From the NCBI RefSeq assembly GCF_004004515.1, contig NZ_RXOL01000009.1:1-64000 (forward strand): a stretch of 64,000 nucleotides of DNA, written 5' to 3'. Position numbers and translations under genes: made by a program. The DNA comes from Croceicoccus ponticola (GTDB lineage Bacteria > Pseudomonadota > Alphaproteobacteria > Sphingomonadales > Sphingomonadaceae). A model generated the notes under the pieces. It made no database searches. It saw only the letters and a program-made list of their open reading frames with translations, and was not told the DNA's origin. Below, piece by piece: positions 16,240-25,004 of the stretch; position 1 is the first letter of the stretch, and each line of letters opens with the position of its first letter.

Positions 16240-17595
16240 ATGAGGTTGCGGCTCCCCCGCACAGCCTTATCAATGTTGCTCGCCCCCTTCCTTTGTGTGC
16301 TGTTGGTCGCAGCGACAGAACACGTGCTGGAGCCGGAAGAGACCGGCTCCAGCCAAGCTTTGCCGCAACCGGACGACCTTGCGATCCGGGCTTTCGGGCC
16401 CGCCGATTATGGCTCTGCGACGAAAGCCTACGCCGACGAGATCGCGCTGGGTCGCGAACGGGTGAATAAGGCGCCGGGCGAATGGCTGCGCGAGGAAACT
16501 CTCGCCGCCGCGCTACTGTCCGATTTTTCGTTGAGCGGAAACTACGCGACCCTGTCCGAAGCAGGGTCGTGGCTTCGCAATGCGCGGAACCTTGCGCCAG
16601 AAGGTTCGGGGCCCTGGCTGCGCGAAGCGGCTTTCGCCATGGTCAATCACGATCTTGCAGGGGCCGAAGCTGCGCTGGCTGGGGCGGAACGGGTTGCCGT
16701 GCCCAACCCCGCTTCCGACCAAGCGGAGATCGCCGCAATGCGCGGCGACATCGCGCTTTATCGCGGCGACATGGATGCGGCGGAGCGGTTCTATGCGATC
16801 GCCGAAGGGACATCGGCATCGTCGACTGCCTTTCGCCGTGCCGCGCTCGCCCGCTCGCAGGGGCGTTTCGATGCGGCGATGGCCCTGTTCGCAAAGGCAG
16901 CGCGCGACGGCGGCGGCACGCCGCTGTCGCAAGCGCGCATCGCCCTCCAACTAGGCATCACCGAAAGCGCGCGCGGGCGATACGATGCAGCGCGCAACTG
17001 GTACGATAGCGCGCTACGCCTCTTTCCCGATTACCCGCTTGCCCGGCTTTACCGCGCCGAAACGTTCGCGCTTGCGGGCGACACCAAAACCGCGATCGCC
17101 GAAATGGAAGCGGTGGCGCGGCGCGAGCAATGGCCCGACGCGATGGACGCTCTCGCCATGCTTTACAGAACGCAGGGCGACAGAGTGCGCAGTCGCCAAT
17201 GGTCGGCACGCGCGGGCGCGCTTTGGCAACAAAGGCTGCAGCTGGCGCCCAGTGCCGCTCGGGCGCATGCGGCGGAACACGAACTAGTTTTTGGCGATCC
17301 CCAGAGAGCGCTTGCGCTGGCGCGACAGGATGTGGCTATGCGCCCTCATGGCGCGTCTCGCATCCTGCTTGCCAACGCACTGCTGGCGACGGGCGCAACC
17401 GACGAAGCGCTTACACAACTGCGGAAAGCCGAAGCAAGCGGTTGGCGCAGCGCGCCGCTCTATGCCTCGATAGCCGAGGCCGCATTGCTTTTGGGCGATG
17501 TCGCGACAGCCGAACAAGCCACGCTCCACGCAGAAGCACTCAACCCCGAGATCTTTCAACCCAGCCGGACTGTCGTGTGGTTCGGTCATGGTTAG
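16240..17595 (+). CDS. TPR-repeat protein with N-terminal membrane anchor
   Basis: About 451 residues. The N-terminus is MRLRLPRTALSMLLAPFLCV, a basic region followed by a hydrophobic segment (signal anchor or signal peptide). The rest is a chain of tetratricopeptide repeats, for example YDAARNWYDSALRLFPDYPL and AIAEMEAVARREQWPDAMDA. The frame is open back to an ATG at 16153 that overlaps the previous stop. I prefer 16240 because the signal sequence starts there and a G-rich site precedes it. It likely acts as a periplasmic scaffold for the DUF4331 and HupE-like partners. Confidence 0.72.
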   Translation: MRLRLPRTALSMLLAPFLCVLLVAATEHVLEPEETGSSQALPQPDDLAIRAFGPADYGSATKAYADEIALGRERVNKAPGEWLREETLAAALLSDFSLSGNYATLSEAGSWLRNARNLAPEGSGPWLREAAFAMVNHDLAGAEAALAGAERVAVPNPASDQAEIAAMRGDIALYRGDMDAAERFYAIAEGTSASSTAFRRAALARSQGRFDAAMALFAKAARDGGGTPLSQARIALQLGITESARGRYDAARNWYDSALRLFPDYPLARLYRAETFALAGDTKTAIAEMEAVARREQWPDAMDALAMLYRTQGDRVRSRQWSARAGALWQQRLQLAPSAARAHAAEHELVFGDPQRALALARQDVAMRPHGASRILLANALLATGATDEALTQLRKAEASGWRSAPLYASIAEAALLLGDVATAEQATLHAEALNPEIFQPSRTVVWFGHG

Positions 17596-18637
17596 GGCGA
17601 TGCGGCTGTTCGTCGCGTTTGCAACGCTGCTTTTCGCGCAGGTCGCCCATGCGCATCTCACGCCCAATAGCGAAGTGACGCTGTCTTTCGAAGAGAACCG
17701 CGTAGACGCTTCCATAGTCATACCGGCCGCGGAATACGCTTACGCAAGCGGCAATCGGACCGACAACTCACCAGCCTCGCTGGAACGAGCGAGGCGTTAC
17801 CTACGCGACCGGACCCGGATAACCGGACCCACGGGCGAAACATGGCCGCTGCGGATCGATACGATCCGTTTCGCGCAAGTCGCCGGGCCGTCCGACCTGC
17901 TGGCGGATGCTCGGTTCGTGGCACCCGCCGGAGCACGTCCGGGTCCTGTCGTGTTGCGGTGGTCGGCTGTCGTCGACGAAGTGCCCGATCACTTCGTAAT
18001 GGTCCAGCTTCGCCAAGGCAGCGACGCCCGCGTCATCGGCGCGTTGCGCTCAAGCCGGCAGTCGATGACGATTGATCGACAGGCACCGATTTTGCGCATG
18101 GTTGTCGATGCCGCCTGGCTTGGCGCGCTCCATATCGGGACGGGATACGATCACCTGTTGTTTCTGCTGTTTCTGCTGTGGGCCGCTCCACGGACCGCCT
18201 TTGGCGGACGCTGGGTCGGCTGGCGCAATCGCCGCGAAACTCTGGTCGGACTGGGCAAGGTGGTGACAGGCTTCACACTGGGCCACTCCGCCACCTTGAT
18301 CGCTGCCGGTCTGGGCAACTGGCATCTCCCGACCGCGCCGGTCGAGCTTGCTATCGCCGCCTCGGTCGTGGTGACGGCGATCCACGCCTTCCGGCCGATC
18401 TTTCCGGGGCGCGAAGCGCTCGTCGCCTGTGGCTTCGGCTTTGTCCACGGCCTCGCCTTTGCGACCCTGCTTGCACAAGGCGTACCGCAACTGTCGCGAA
18501 ATTTGCCGACCCTCGCCGGGTTCAATCTGGGAATTGAAGCTATGCAGCTTTTCGTCTTGGCCGTCATGCTGCCGCCCTATCTGATGATTATCGGTCGGAA
18601 GCGGAGGCTGCGAAATGTCGATCCAACCGTAGTTTGA
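17588..18637 (+). CDS. HupE/UreJ-like membrane protein
   Basis: About 349 residues. A signal peptide (MRLFVAFATLLFAQVAHAH) leads to a periplasmic domain of about 160 residues. The C-terminal membrane domain has at least five helices. It contains HIGTGYDHLLFLLFLLW, which matches the HupE/UreJ H-x-x-x-G-x-D-H metal-transport pattern, plus FTLGHSATL and FGFVHGLAFA with further conserved His. Known HupE/UreJ proteins move nickel or related metals. The ATG at 17588 overlaps the TPR stop. Metal specificity here is not shown. Confidence 0.75.
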   Translation: MVRAMRLFVAFATLLFAQVAHAHLTPNSEVTLSFEENRVDASIVIPAAEYAYASGNRTDNSPASLERARRYLRDRTRITGPTGETWPLRIDTIRFAQVAGPSDLLADARFVAPAGARPGPVVLRWSAVVDEVPDHFVMVQLRQGSDARVIGALRSSRQSMTIDRQAPILRMVVDAAWLGALHIGTGYDHLLFLLFLLWAAPRTAFGGRWVGWRNRRETLVGLGKVVTGFTLGHSATLIAAGLGNWHLPTAPVELAIAASVVVTAIHAFRPIFPGREALVACGFGFVHGLAFATLLAQGVPQLSRNLPTLAGFNLGIEAMQLFVLAVMLPPYLMIIGRKRRLRNVDPTVV

Positions 18638-18736
18638 TGGTGACATGACGAGGCGAGCCGCCTGTCCGCCGCTTCCCGCTGTCCTCTTGCCGCAACAGCA
18701 CCCCAAACCTTTCGCGATCAGAAGGAACCGCGGCGT

Positions 18737-19246
18737 CTATTCATTGAAAGTCAGTAGACGTTTACGAACCTGATGGTCGCGGACAAATGTGATCTCCACA
18801 TCGTCAAGCATCCCCAATTCGCCGCCAAGCGCACCGATGCGGTCGGCATCGAGGGGGCGGCCGTCCATGTCCAGAATGATGTCGCCAGTGCGAAGCTTGT
18901 GACGGACGAGCATGTCGGGATCGCTTTTCGCGCTGATCCAGAAGCCCTTTCCCGCTTTGCTGGCCGCGTCGGGAAGCAGGACCAGACTCTCGGCAAATTC
19001 CTTTCCCAAAGTCGGACTGGCCAGCATGCCCGGTGCGGCTGTCGTGTGAATCGGGTCAGGCACGCCCTCCTCGCCGGATCCGGGCAGCAGGACATATTCG
19101 TCGATGTCGGATCGAAGGGGGTTCGCTCCGTTGCCTTTCAGCAGGAAACCCGCAGCCAAGACCGTCATGACGAGAAAAAGCGCCAGCCCGGCCAGACGCA
19201 AGCGATCTGACCGGGCCAACTTCGTTGCAGAGCGATGTTCGTTCAA
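18737..19246 (-). CDS. Membrane-anchored PDZ protein, GspC C-terminus-like
   Basis: A 169-residue protein with one N-terminal membrane helix (LRLAGLALFLVMTVLAAGFL), a linker, and a PDZ domain from about residue 85 (KLRTGDIILDMDGRPLDADR, LGMLDDVEITFVRD). The PDZ part resembles that of type II secretion GspC. The start is a TTG whose last bases overlap the TGA of the PhoX-like gene, so translation is coupled. It may anchor or assist the exported phosphatase. No other type II secretion genes are in the window. Confidence 0.6.
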   Translation of the reverse strand: MNEHRSATKLARSDRLRLAGLALFLVMTVLAAGFLLKGNGANPLRSDIDEYVLLPGSGEEGVPDPIHTTAAPGMLASPTLGKEFAESLVLLPDAASKAGKGFWISAKSDPDMLVRHKLRTGDIILDMDGRPLDADRIGALGGELGMLDDVEITFVRDHQVRKRLLTFNE

Positions 19247-20757
19247 AGGTTACCTGATGCCCACGGGCCGCGGATCGCAAAGGTGATACCCGGCGACTGC
19301 ACGTTCACGAATAGGGTCTGACCGGCGGGATCGAAGCAAGCGCCGCAGAATTCCGCACCGCGATAGTCGTCGGCGGGAAACTGACCTGTCCTGCCCATTT
19401 TCGCAATGTCCCCATCGCTGATCACGACGTTGCTCTTGGCCAGAATGTATGCCTCGCCATGTGCGGAATAGCCCATGATGCGCTGTCCCTCGCCAAAATC
19501 GTCCAAGACCTCGTCACCGTCATCGCAGGTCACCAACCCGCCACGCGGCGAGATCGTGAGGTTGTCAGGATTGTTGCCGGCAACACGCGCCGCCGCGGCA
19601 TAAAGCAGCGTCAGCGTTCCGCGTTCCGGGTTGGACGTGCTGGGCGTGTATATCCACACAGCGCCCAGGCCGCGACCGTCAGCACCGGCGCTGTTCCTGC
19701 CAAAACTGGTATCGACGATCGCAATGCTGTCGCCGTGGTGCCAGATGCCTTCGCCACGGCTCATGGTCAGGCACCCTTTGGATAGCGCCTCGGCATAAGG
19801 GCCGGAGGCTCCTCCGGTCGGTGCGGCATCGGGTTCGTCGAGATTGACCCATTCCACCTGCAGGACATCACCCACAGCGGCCACCGCGTTGTTTCCGCCC
19901 AGCGCCAGCAGCTTTGCGGCAGGTGTGCCGACGATGCGCGCGGCCTGCAACTGACCGCCTTGGGCAAGCGCGCCATATGTGCGCGCGGTGTTGGTAGGCT
20001 TGTAGCGGTAAAGACCCGAGACGTTGCGGGCATCTTCGGTTTCATAGACATAGCCGGTGACGGGATCGACCGCGACCGCCTCATGCGAAAAGCGCCCCAT
20101 GCCCACGATCGGTTCGCCGGTCGTTTCGCTCGGATCGATCGAACATTCGAACACGTAACCGTGCTTCTTGCCCCCCGCACTGGTACCGTCGTACGTCGTT
20201 TCCTCGCAGGTCAACCATGTGCCCCACGGCGTGACGCCGCCGGCGCAGTTGACCGTGGTGCCGCCAAGCGTGCCGCGATGGTCGATCAACTTGCCGTTGC
20301 GAATGCGCAGGACGTCGCATCCGCCGCCTAGCCTTCCGCCCGACTGAACCGCGGTATCATACTGGCCCGGCGCGGCGATCAGGTTGCCCGAGCCGCGTAC
20401 TTCGTGGTTGCGGATCAGGAAAGTGTCTTGTCCGCCATTGCCGCCGACCGAGACCACGCCCATGCCGTCGTGCGCCGGGCTGACGCGTTGGCCGTTCGAC
20501 ATCAGGTCTCCCTGCCAACTGAAGCTGCGATAGGTAAAGCCGCGCGGCAATTTCAGCAGTTCAAGCCCGGTTTCCTGATCGGCAATCGGAAACACCGGTC
20601 CATACGGGCTGATTGCAGGACTGATCTGTCCGGACGTGTGCGCCGCGAGAGACTGGCGCGACATGAGTCCGCCCAATACCCCGCCAAGTGCGGTTATCGC
20701 ACCTATCTGAGCGCCGCCTCTCAGGATCGCACGCCTGTCTACTCCACCAACATTCAT
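19243..20757 (-). CDS. PhoX-like Tat-exported phosphatase (DUF839)
   Basis: About 504 residues. The Tat signal is RRAILRGGAQIGAI near the N-terminus. The mature part has PhoX/DUF839 features: SPAHDGMGVV, RNHEVRGSGN, GGTTVNCAGGVTPWGTWLTC followed by EE, and MGRFSHEAVAVDPVTGYVYE. PhoX enzymes are Ca/Fe-dependent alkaline phosphatases in the periplasm or cell surface. I start at the ATG at 20757; the longer frame to 20904 runs into the IS6 remnant. The PDZ gene follows with overlapping codons. The IS remnant lies just upstream, so the native promoter may have been changed. Confidence 0.82.
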   Translation of the reverse strand: MNVGGVDRRAILRGGAQIGAITALGGVLGGLMSRQSLAAHTSGQISPAISPYGPVFPIADQETGLELLKLPRGFTYRSFSWQGDLMSNGQRVSPAHDGMGVVSVGGNGGQDTFLIRNHEVRGSGNLIAAPGQYDTAVQSGGRLGGGCDVLRIRNGKLIDHRGTLGGTTVNCAGGVTPWGTWLTCEETTYDGTSAGGKKHGYVFECSIDPSETTGEPIVGMGRFSHEAVAVDPVTGYVYETEDARNVSGLYRYKPTNTARTYGALAQGGQLQAARIVGTPAAKLLALGGNNAVAAVGDVLQVEWVNLDEPDAAPTGGASGPYAEALSKGCLTMSRGEGIWHHGDSIAIVDTSFGRNSAGADGRGLGAVWIYTPSTSNPERGTLTLLYAAAARVAGNNPDNLTISPRGGLVTCDDGDEVLDDFGEGQRIMGYSAHGEAYILAKSNVVISDGDIAKMGRTGQFPADDYRGAEFCGACFDPAGQTLFVNVQSPGITFAIRGPWASGNL

Positions 20758-20869
20758 AACTTTTGCTCCATCTGCATGGCGAGACTGGCACCGCCGAGTG
20801 ATGGCTTCGAAGCTAGCGACTGGGTGTGACGTTGTTCGGTCGGATGTCTTACCCTGAAATGACTGTGGC

Positions 20870-21480
20870 AAGGCAAAACGATAACTGCAATCGGGATCGC
20901 GCATGGGGCTGAACGTGATCGCGGCGCTGAGTTCGAACGATGCTTCGGCTCTCAGCGGCGTAGCGCCATGCGCCTACCACTCGACGGTCCTGGTTGCCGA
21001 GTTCCTTCATCGCCGCCGAGTAAGATGTCAGGCCATCGGTGACGATCGCCTCGACCTTGCCATGCCGTTTCAGCGCCTTCTTCATGAAGGCCAAAGCCGC
21101 GGATTTGTCCCGTTTCCTCGTGACATAGCTTTTCAGGACTTCGCCCTCGTGATCGACGGCGCGCCACAGATACACCATCTCGCCGTTCATGTTCGCTGCG
21201 CGGCCCTTCGGGTCAAGTACATCTCGTCGAGGTGCCACCGCCAATGGCGGTGGCCCTTCATTCGGCTGACGCGCCGTCGTCGGATGTCCGCTGCAAACAT
21301 CGGACCGAAACGATTCCACCAGAGCCGAACGGTCTCGTGGCAAATGTCGTAACCGCGTTCGAAAAGCAGGTCTTCAACGTTCCGCAGCGACAGCGGATAG
21401 CGCACGTATGGCATCACCACCATGCGGATGATATCTGGTGACGAATGGAAGTATCGGAATGGATTCTCGGCCTTGCTCAT
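20870..21480 (-). mobile_element. IS6-family transposase remnant (group A, copy 1)
   Basis: The N-terminal half reads NPFRYFHSSPDIIRMVVM, then YPLSLRNVEDLLFERGYDIC and RWHLDEMYL, typical of IS6 transposases. A frameshift near 21200-21230 moves the frame before MNGEMVYLWRAVDHEGEVLK, AIVTDGLTSYSAAMKELGN. After GNQDRRVVGAWR the sequence no longer matches the IS6 catalytic C-terminus. It is non-functional. A related, more deleted copy lies at 30417-30850 in the same orientation, so the pair flanks the amidase/permease/TBDR module. Confidence 0.85.
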
Positions 21481-21546
21481 CCGCTCCGGCTAACAAAGTG
21501 TCCCCTGCCCGGCCATTCCTTTGACACTGCCTCGCAAGGCCACCTT

Positions 21547-23343
21547 TCAATCAGTTGCATTTGTTGTGACAGCACCCCCTTTTGACAGGTCTTGGATATA
21601 CGCTCGCCAGCTTCCGAAAGAGGAAACATTTTTGCCATCGATCGTGGCTCTGGCTTCCGCGACAAAACCCTTAACTTGCGTTCCGTCGTCAAGATCGAGC
21701 GTCCCGATCGCAAGCGGCGGCGGCACCTCGGCAACGAAACTCCCGAATTGTTCTAGCGAGAGGCTGTACACTTCGACCTCGATCGCGGTCCCACCCGCAC
21801 CAACGTGCACGAGCGCCGGTTTGGGCGGCGTGGCATCCGCCATGGCGTAAAGCTGGTATGCGGATGTGGTTTGCGTCTTGCGTTGCAATTGCGCGCCCCG
21901 CGTGTCGAGTTGCCAGTGCAGCGGCATACCGTGCAGATGCGCGCCAACCACGGCCAGCAAAACCCGCTCACCCCCAGCCATATCGAGTTCCGGCGCATCG
22001 CCGCCGACGCCATCGGCGAACCTTTCGGCGAGATCGAACAGCGCTTCGTCGGCAAAAGCAGGGCCGATCAGGCTGATGCCGAAACCGGTCCGGTCGGCGC
22101 GAAACCCGACCGGCAAGGCAATCGCCGACATGTCGAGCAGGTTGATCGCCGAAGTGTAATGACCAAGCCGTGCGTTACGGCCAAACGGTTCGGCAAGCAT
22201 GTCGACAATGCTGTAACATGTTGGCGTCGTGGGAAGAACCAGAGCATCGATCTGCGCCCATATGCCGTCGGCCTTTCGCATCAGATCCTGCATAACATAC
22301 GCAGCCGCGAAAGTGTCGGCAGCGTCATAGCGCAAGCCGCTCTTGACGATCGAGGCCACGACCGGATGCGTGGCATCGGGGTTGCCCTCGATAAAGGCTC
22401 CCACCGACGCATAACGTTCGGCGACGTAGGGGCCGCCATACAGCATCTTGCCGGCATCGAGCAGCGGTCCGATGTCGATCTCGACGATTTCGCCGCCAAG
22501 CTGCCTGCAACGCTCGATCGCTCGATCGAACAAGTCCTCAGCCTCGCGATCCCCAAAGAACTCCCGCTGGTCTGCCAGCGGGATGCCAAAAACGGGGCGC
22601 GGGCCCGATCGCGGCTGATCCGACATGCAGCGGGAATAGGGATCGTCTTCGTCGAACCCCGCAACAATGCCATCGATCAGGGCGGCATCGCTGACGCTGC
22701 ACGTAAATACCGATATGCAATCGATGGACCGGCATGCAGGCAAAAGCCCTGTCGTGCTCCACCTCCCCTTGCTCGGCTTGAACCCCACGCAGCCGTTGAT
22801 CGCGGCGGGAACGCGGCCCGAACCGGCCGTGTCGGTGCCCAGTGCAAAGGGCACCAGCCCCGCGGCCACCACCACGCCGGAGCCTGAACTGGACCCGCCG
22901 CTGACCATGTCGCGATTATAGACGCATGTCGGAATGCCGTAGGGGCTGCGCGTGCCGTTCAACCCGGTGGCAAACTGGTCGAGATTAGTCTTGCCGACAC
23001 AGATCGCACCCGCCGCTTCAAGCTTTGCGACAACTGTTGCCGACTGTTCCGGACGATAGGCGAAGTCGGGGCAGGCCGCCGTCGTGGCAAGCCCTGCCAC
23101 ATCGATGTTGTCCTTGACCGCAAAGGGCACACCGGCAAGCTGCAGGCGTTCCCCGGTGGCCACGCGCCTGTCGACCGCCTCTGCCATGGCGATCAGCGCG
23201 GCGTTGCCGGGCCGCGAGATCCAGGCCTGTGGCTGAACCGCGTCATAGGCTTCGATCCGCGCAATGGCGTCTTCCATCACCGATCGGGCGCTGGTTTGCC
23301 CAGCGTTGACGGCTTGTGCGATATTCCTGATGGCATCCCCCAT
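21547..23343 (-). CDS. atzF: Allophanate hydrolase-like amidase
   Basis: A 598-residue protein. Residues 1-about 440 are an amidase-signature domain with Lys77 (AVKDNIDV), the GGSSSGSG loop with Ser151 as likely cis-Ser, and nucleophile Ser175 (GTDTAGSGRVPA). Residues about 470-598 are the extra C-terminal domain of allophanate hydrolases (VVGAHLHGMPLHWQL, YQLYAMAD, GFVAEARATI). These enzymes split allophanate to ammonia and CO2 in the cytoplasm. The gene starts 3 bp after the permease stop. No urea carboxylase gene is present, so allophanate should come from the AtzE-like step. Confidence 0.85.
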   Translation of the reverse strand: MGDAIRNIAQAVNAGQTSARSVMEDAIARIEAYDAVQPQAWISRPGNAALIAMAEAVDRRVATGERLQLAGVPFAVKDNIDVAGLATTAACPDFAYRPEQSATVVAKLEAAGAICVGKTNLDQFATGLNGTRSPYGIPTCVYNRDMVSGGSSSGSGVVVAAGLVPFALGTDTAGSGRVPAAINGCVGFKPSKGRWSTTGLLPACRSIDCISVFTCSVSDAALIDGIVAGFDEDDPYSRCMSDQPRSGPRPVFGIPLADQREFFGDREAEDLFDRAIERCRQLGGEIVEIDIGPLLDAGKMLYGGPYVAERYASVGAFIEGNPDATHPVVASIVKSGLRYDAADTFAAAYVMQDLMRKADGIWAQIDALVLPTTPTCYSIVDMLAEPFGRNARLGHYTSAINLLDMSAIALPVGFRADRTGFGISLIGPAFADEALFDLAERFADGVGGDAPELDMAGGERVLLAVVGAHLHGMPLHWQLDTRGAQLQRKTQTTSAYQLYAMADATPPKPALVHVGAGGTAIEVEVYSLSLEQFGSFVAEVPPPLAIGTLDLDDGTQVKGFVAEARATIDGKNVSSFGSWRAYIQDLSKGGAVTTNATD

Positions 23344-23346
23344 GAT

Positions 23347-24963
23347 CTAGATCGCCGCTTCGACCGAACTGCCCACCGGGTGCGGTTCGGGATCAACGCG
23401 GGCATTGATGTCTTCCTGGTGCCGGTCAGCGAGTTTCGCGGCCAACAGCATCGTGCCTGCCATCAGAAGGTAGGCGACGACGATGGACGGCGATTGGCCG
23501 AAACCGACGGCGGAATTGTGCATGAACCCGAAATTCGTCAGCACCGCCCCGACCAAAAGGCTGGCAGCCGCGCTTTTCAAGCGACGTTCGATCACGAAGA
23601 CGGCGGCGGCGGCCAGCACGATGCTCGACAGGACCGCCCCACCGCCCAGTACTTCCAGTCCGTGGAGCAATATGCTCTGGGACTTGAGCGCTTCTTCGAC
23701 GCCCGGCGCGGTCGGATCGATATTGACCGCCGTCAATGTGCCGAGAACGAGCGAATGCGCCCAATGCGCAAGATGCGGCAATATGCCCAGCACGACGGCC
23801 GGCGCATGTCGCGCGGGCGTGTCGCGGAACGCCTGCGACCCGATGATCATCGCGATGAACAGCAGGATCGGATAGACCGCCACGATCGGCACCAGCGAAA
23901 GCACCAGTGGCACGACACCCATCAAACAGGCGAGCAGCACGAACACGCCGCTGGCGGCGCAATACCCGATGCGCCCGCCCATGGCCTTCCACCCCGGATG
24001 ACCAATGTAAACGACCAGCATGAACGGATTGCCGAGCAGGGCGCCGATGCTGCTGATGACGCCATCGGCCACCAGCACCCGTTGCGTGGGGTAATTGTCG
24101 CCCGCGCCAGCCGCGCTTTCGACGTTATCGATGCCTTCGACGATGTCGTAGACACCGAACGGCAGGGCGGTGACGATGATCATCCCCAGGAATTCGAACC
24201 CAGCGAAAGTATGCCCGACCGCCGGGATCGGCAGCCGAAACCCGAATTCGACCACCGACCGCGCCACGCCTTCTGTCGTCAATCCGCCGAGGTTGAGGCC
24301 CACGATATTCGAGCCCCAGGCAATCGCCGCGCCCAGCCCGATGATGACGAGCCCGGCAGGGACTTTGCCGATCAGCCGGAAGCCGCCGAACCAGTCGAGC
24401 AGGATGACGGCAAAGCAGACCAGCCCGATCACCGGCGTCAGGTAGATTTCGGTCAGCGGGCGCACCGCGATATAGGTGATGGCAATGCCCGCCAGCGCGG
24501 CGAGCAGCGCGGCGCGGGGCGTGATCTTGCGGATCCATTCGCCCGCAAAACCGCCCGCGATGATGACGATGCTTTGCAGGAAGACCCACGCCATCCCCGC
24601 TTCCCACGCCTTCACATAGTCGCCCGTCAATGTCTTGACCGGCAACATGATGACCAGCGCGACGATGAAGATATGCCCGATCCCCGGGCCCGACGGCAGC
24701 GCGCAGACGTCGTCGCGTCCCGTCTCCCTGGCCAGTCGCCAGCCCAGCCAGCTGTAATAGAACGCCGAAAGGCACAGCATCACGCCCAGGGCGGGGAGCA
24801 CGCGGGTATAGATGAATGCGGGCGGAAACCCGACGACGTAGCGCAGCACGCCGGTCAGCATCAGCACGTTGACCAGCAGGTTGCTGCCATATCCGAAAAA
24901 GGCGTTCCAATCGCCGTCGGTCCACAGCTTCGGCTTGAACCCGGCTACCGTCGCATCGCGCAT
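23347..24963 (-). CDS. AzgA-like NCS2 permease
   Basis: About 538 residues with 12 or more hydrophobic segments. Segments such as PALGVMLCLSAFYYSWLGWR and EWIRKITPRAALLAALAGI fit the NCS2/AzgA purine permease fold. Later parts (YDIVEGIDNVESAAGAGDNY, LVADGVISSIGALLGNPFM, GGRIGYCAASGVFVLLAC) align in order with AzgA motifs. I start at 24963, where GAGGGGG precedes the ATG. It should import a nucleobase- or ureide-like compound across the inner membrane. It sits between the AtzE-like and allophanate hydrolase genes. Substrate is inferred only from family and context. Confidence 0.72.
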   Translation of the reverse strand: MRDATVAGFKPKLWTDGDWNAFFGYGSNLLVNVLMLTGVLRYVVGFPPAFIYTRVLPALGVMLCLSAFYYSWLGWRLARETGRDDVCALPSGPGIGHIFIVALVIMLPVKTLTGDYVKAWEAGMAWVFLQSIVIIAGGFAGEWIRKITPRAALLAALAGIAITYIAVRPLTEIYLTPVIGLVCFAVILLDWFGGFRLIGKVPAGLVIIGLGAAIAWGSNIVGLNLGGLTTEGVARSVVEFGFRLPIPAVGHTFAGFEFLGMIIVTALPFGVYDIVEGIDNVESAAGAGDNYPTQRVLVADGVISSIGALLGNPFMLVVYIGHPGWKAMGGRIGYCAASGVFVLLACLMGVVPLVLSLVPIVAVYPILLFIAMIIGSQAFRDTPARHAPAVVLGILPHLAHWAHSLVLGTLTAVNIDPTAPGVEEALKSQSILLHGLEVLGGGAVLSSIVLAAAAVFVIERRLKSAAASLLVGAVLTNFGFMHNSAVGFGQSPSIVVAYLLMAGTMLLAAKLADRHQEDINARVDPEPHPVGSSVEAAI

Positions 24964-25004
24964 CGCTGCCCCCTCATCCCTCATCCCTTAGCCTTCACCC
25001 CACC

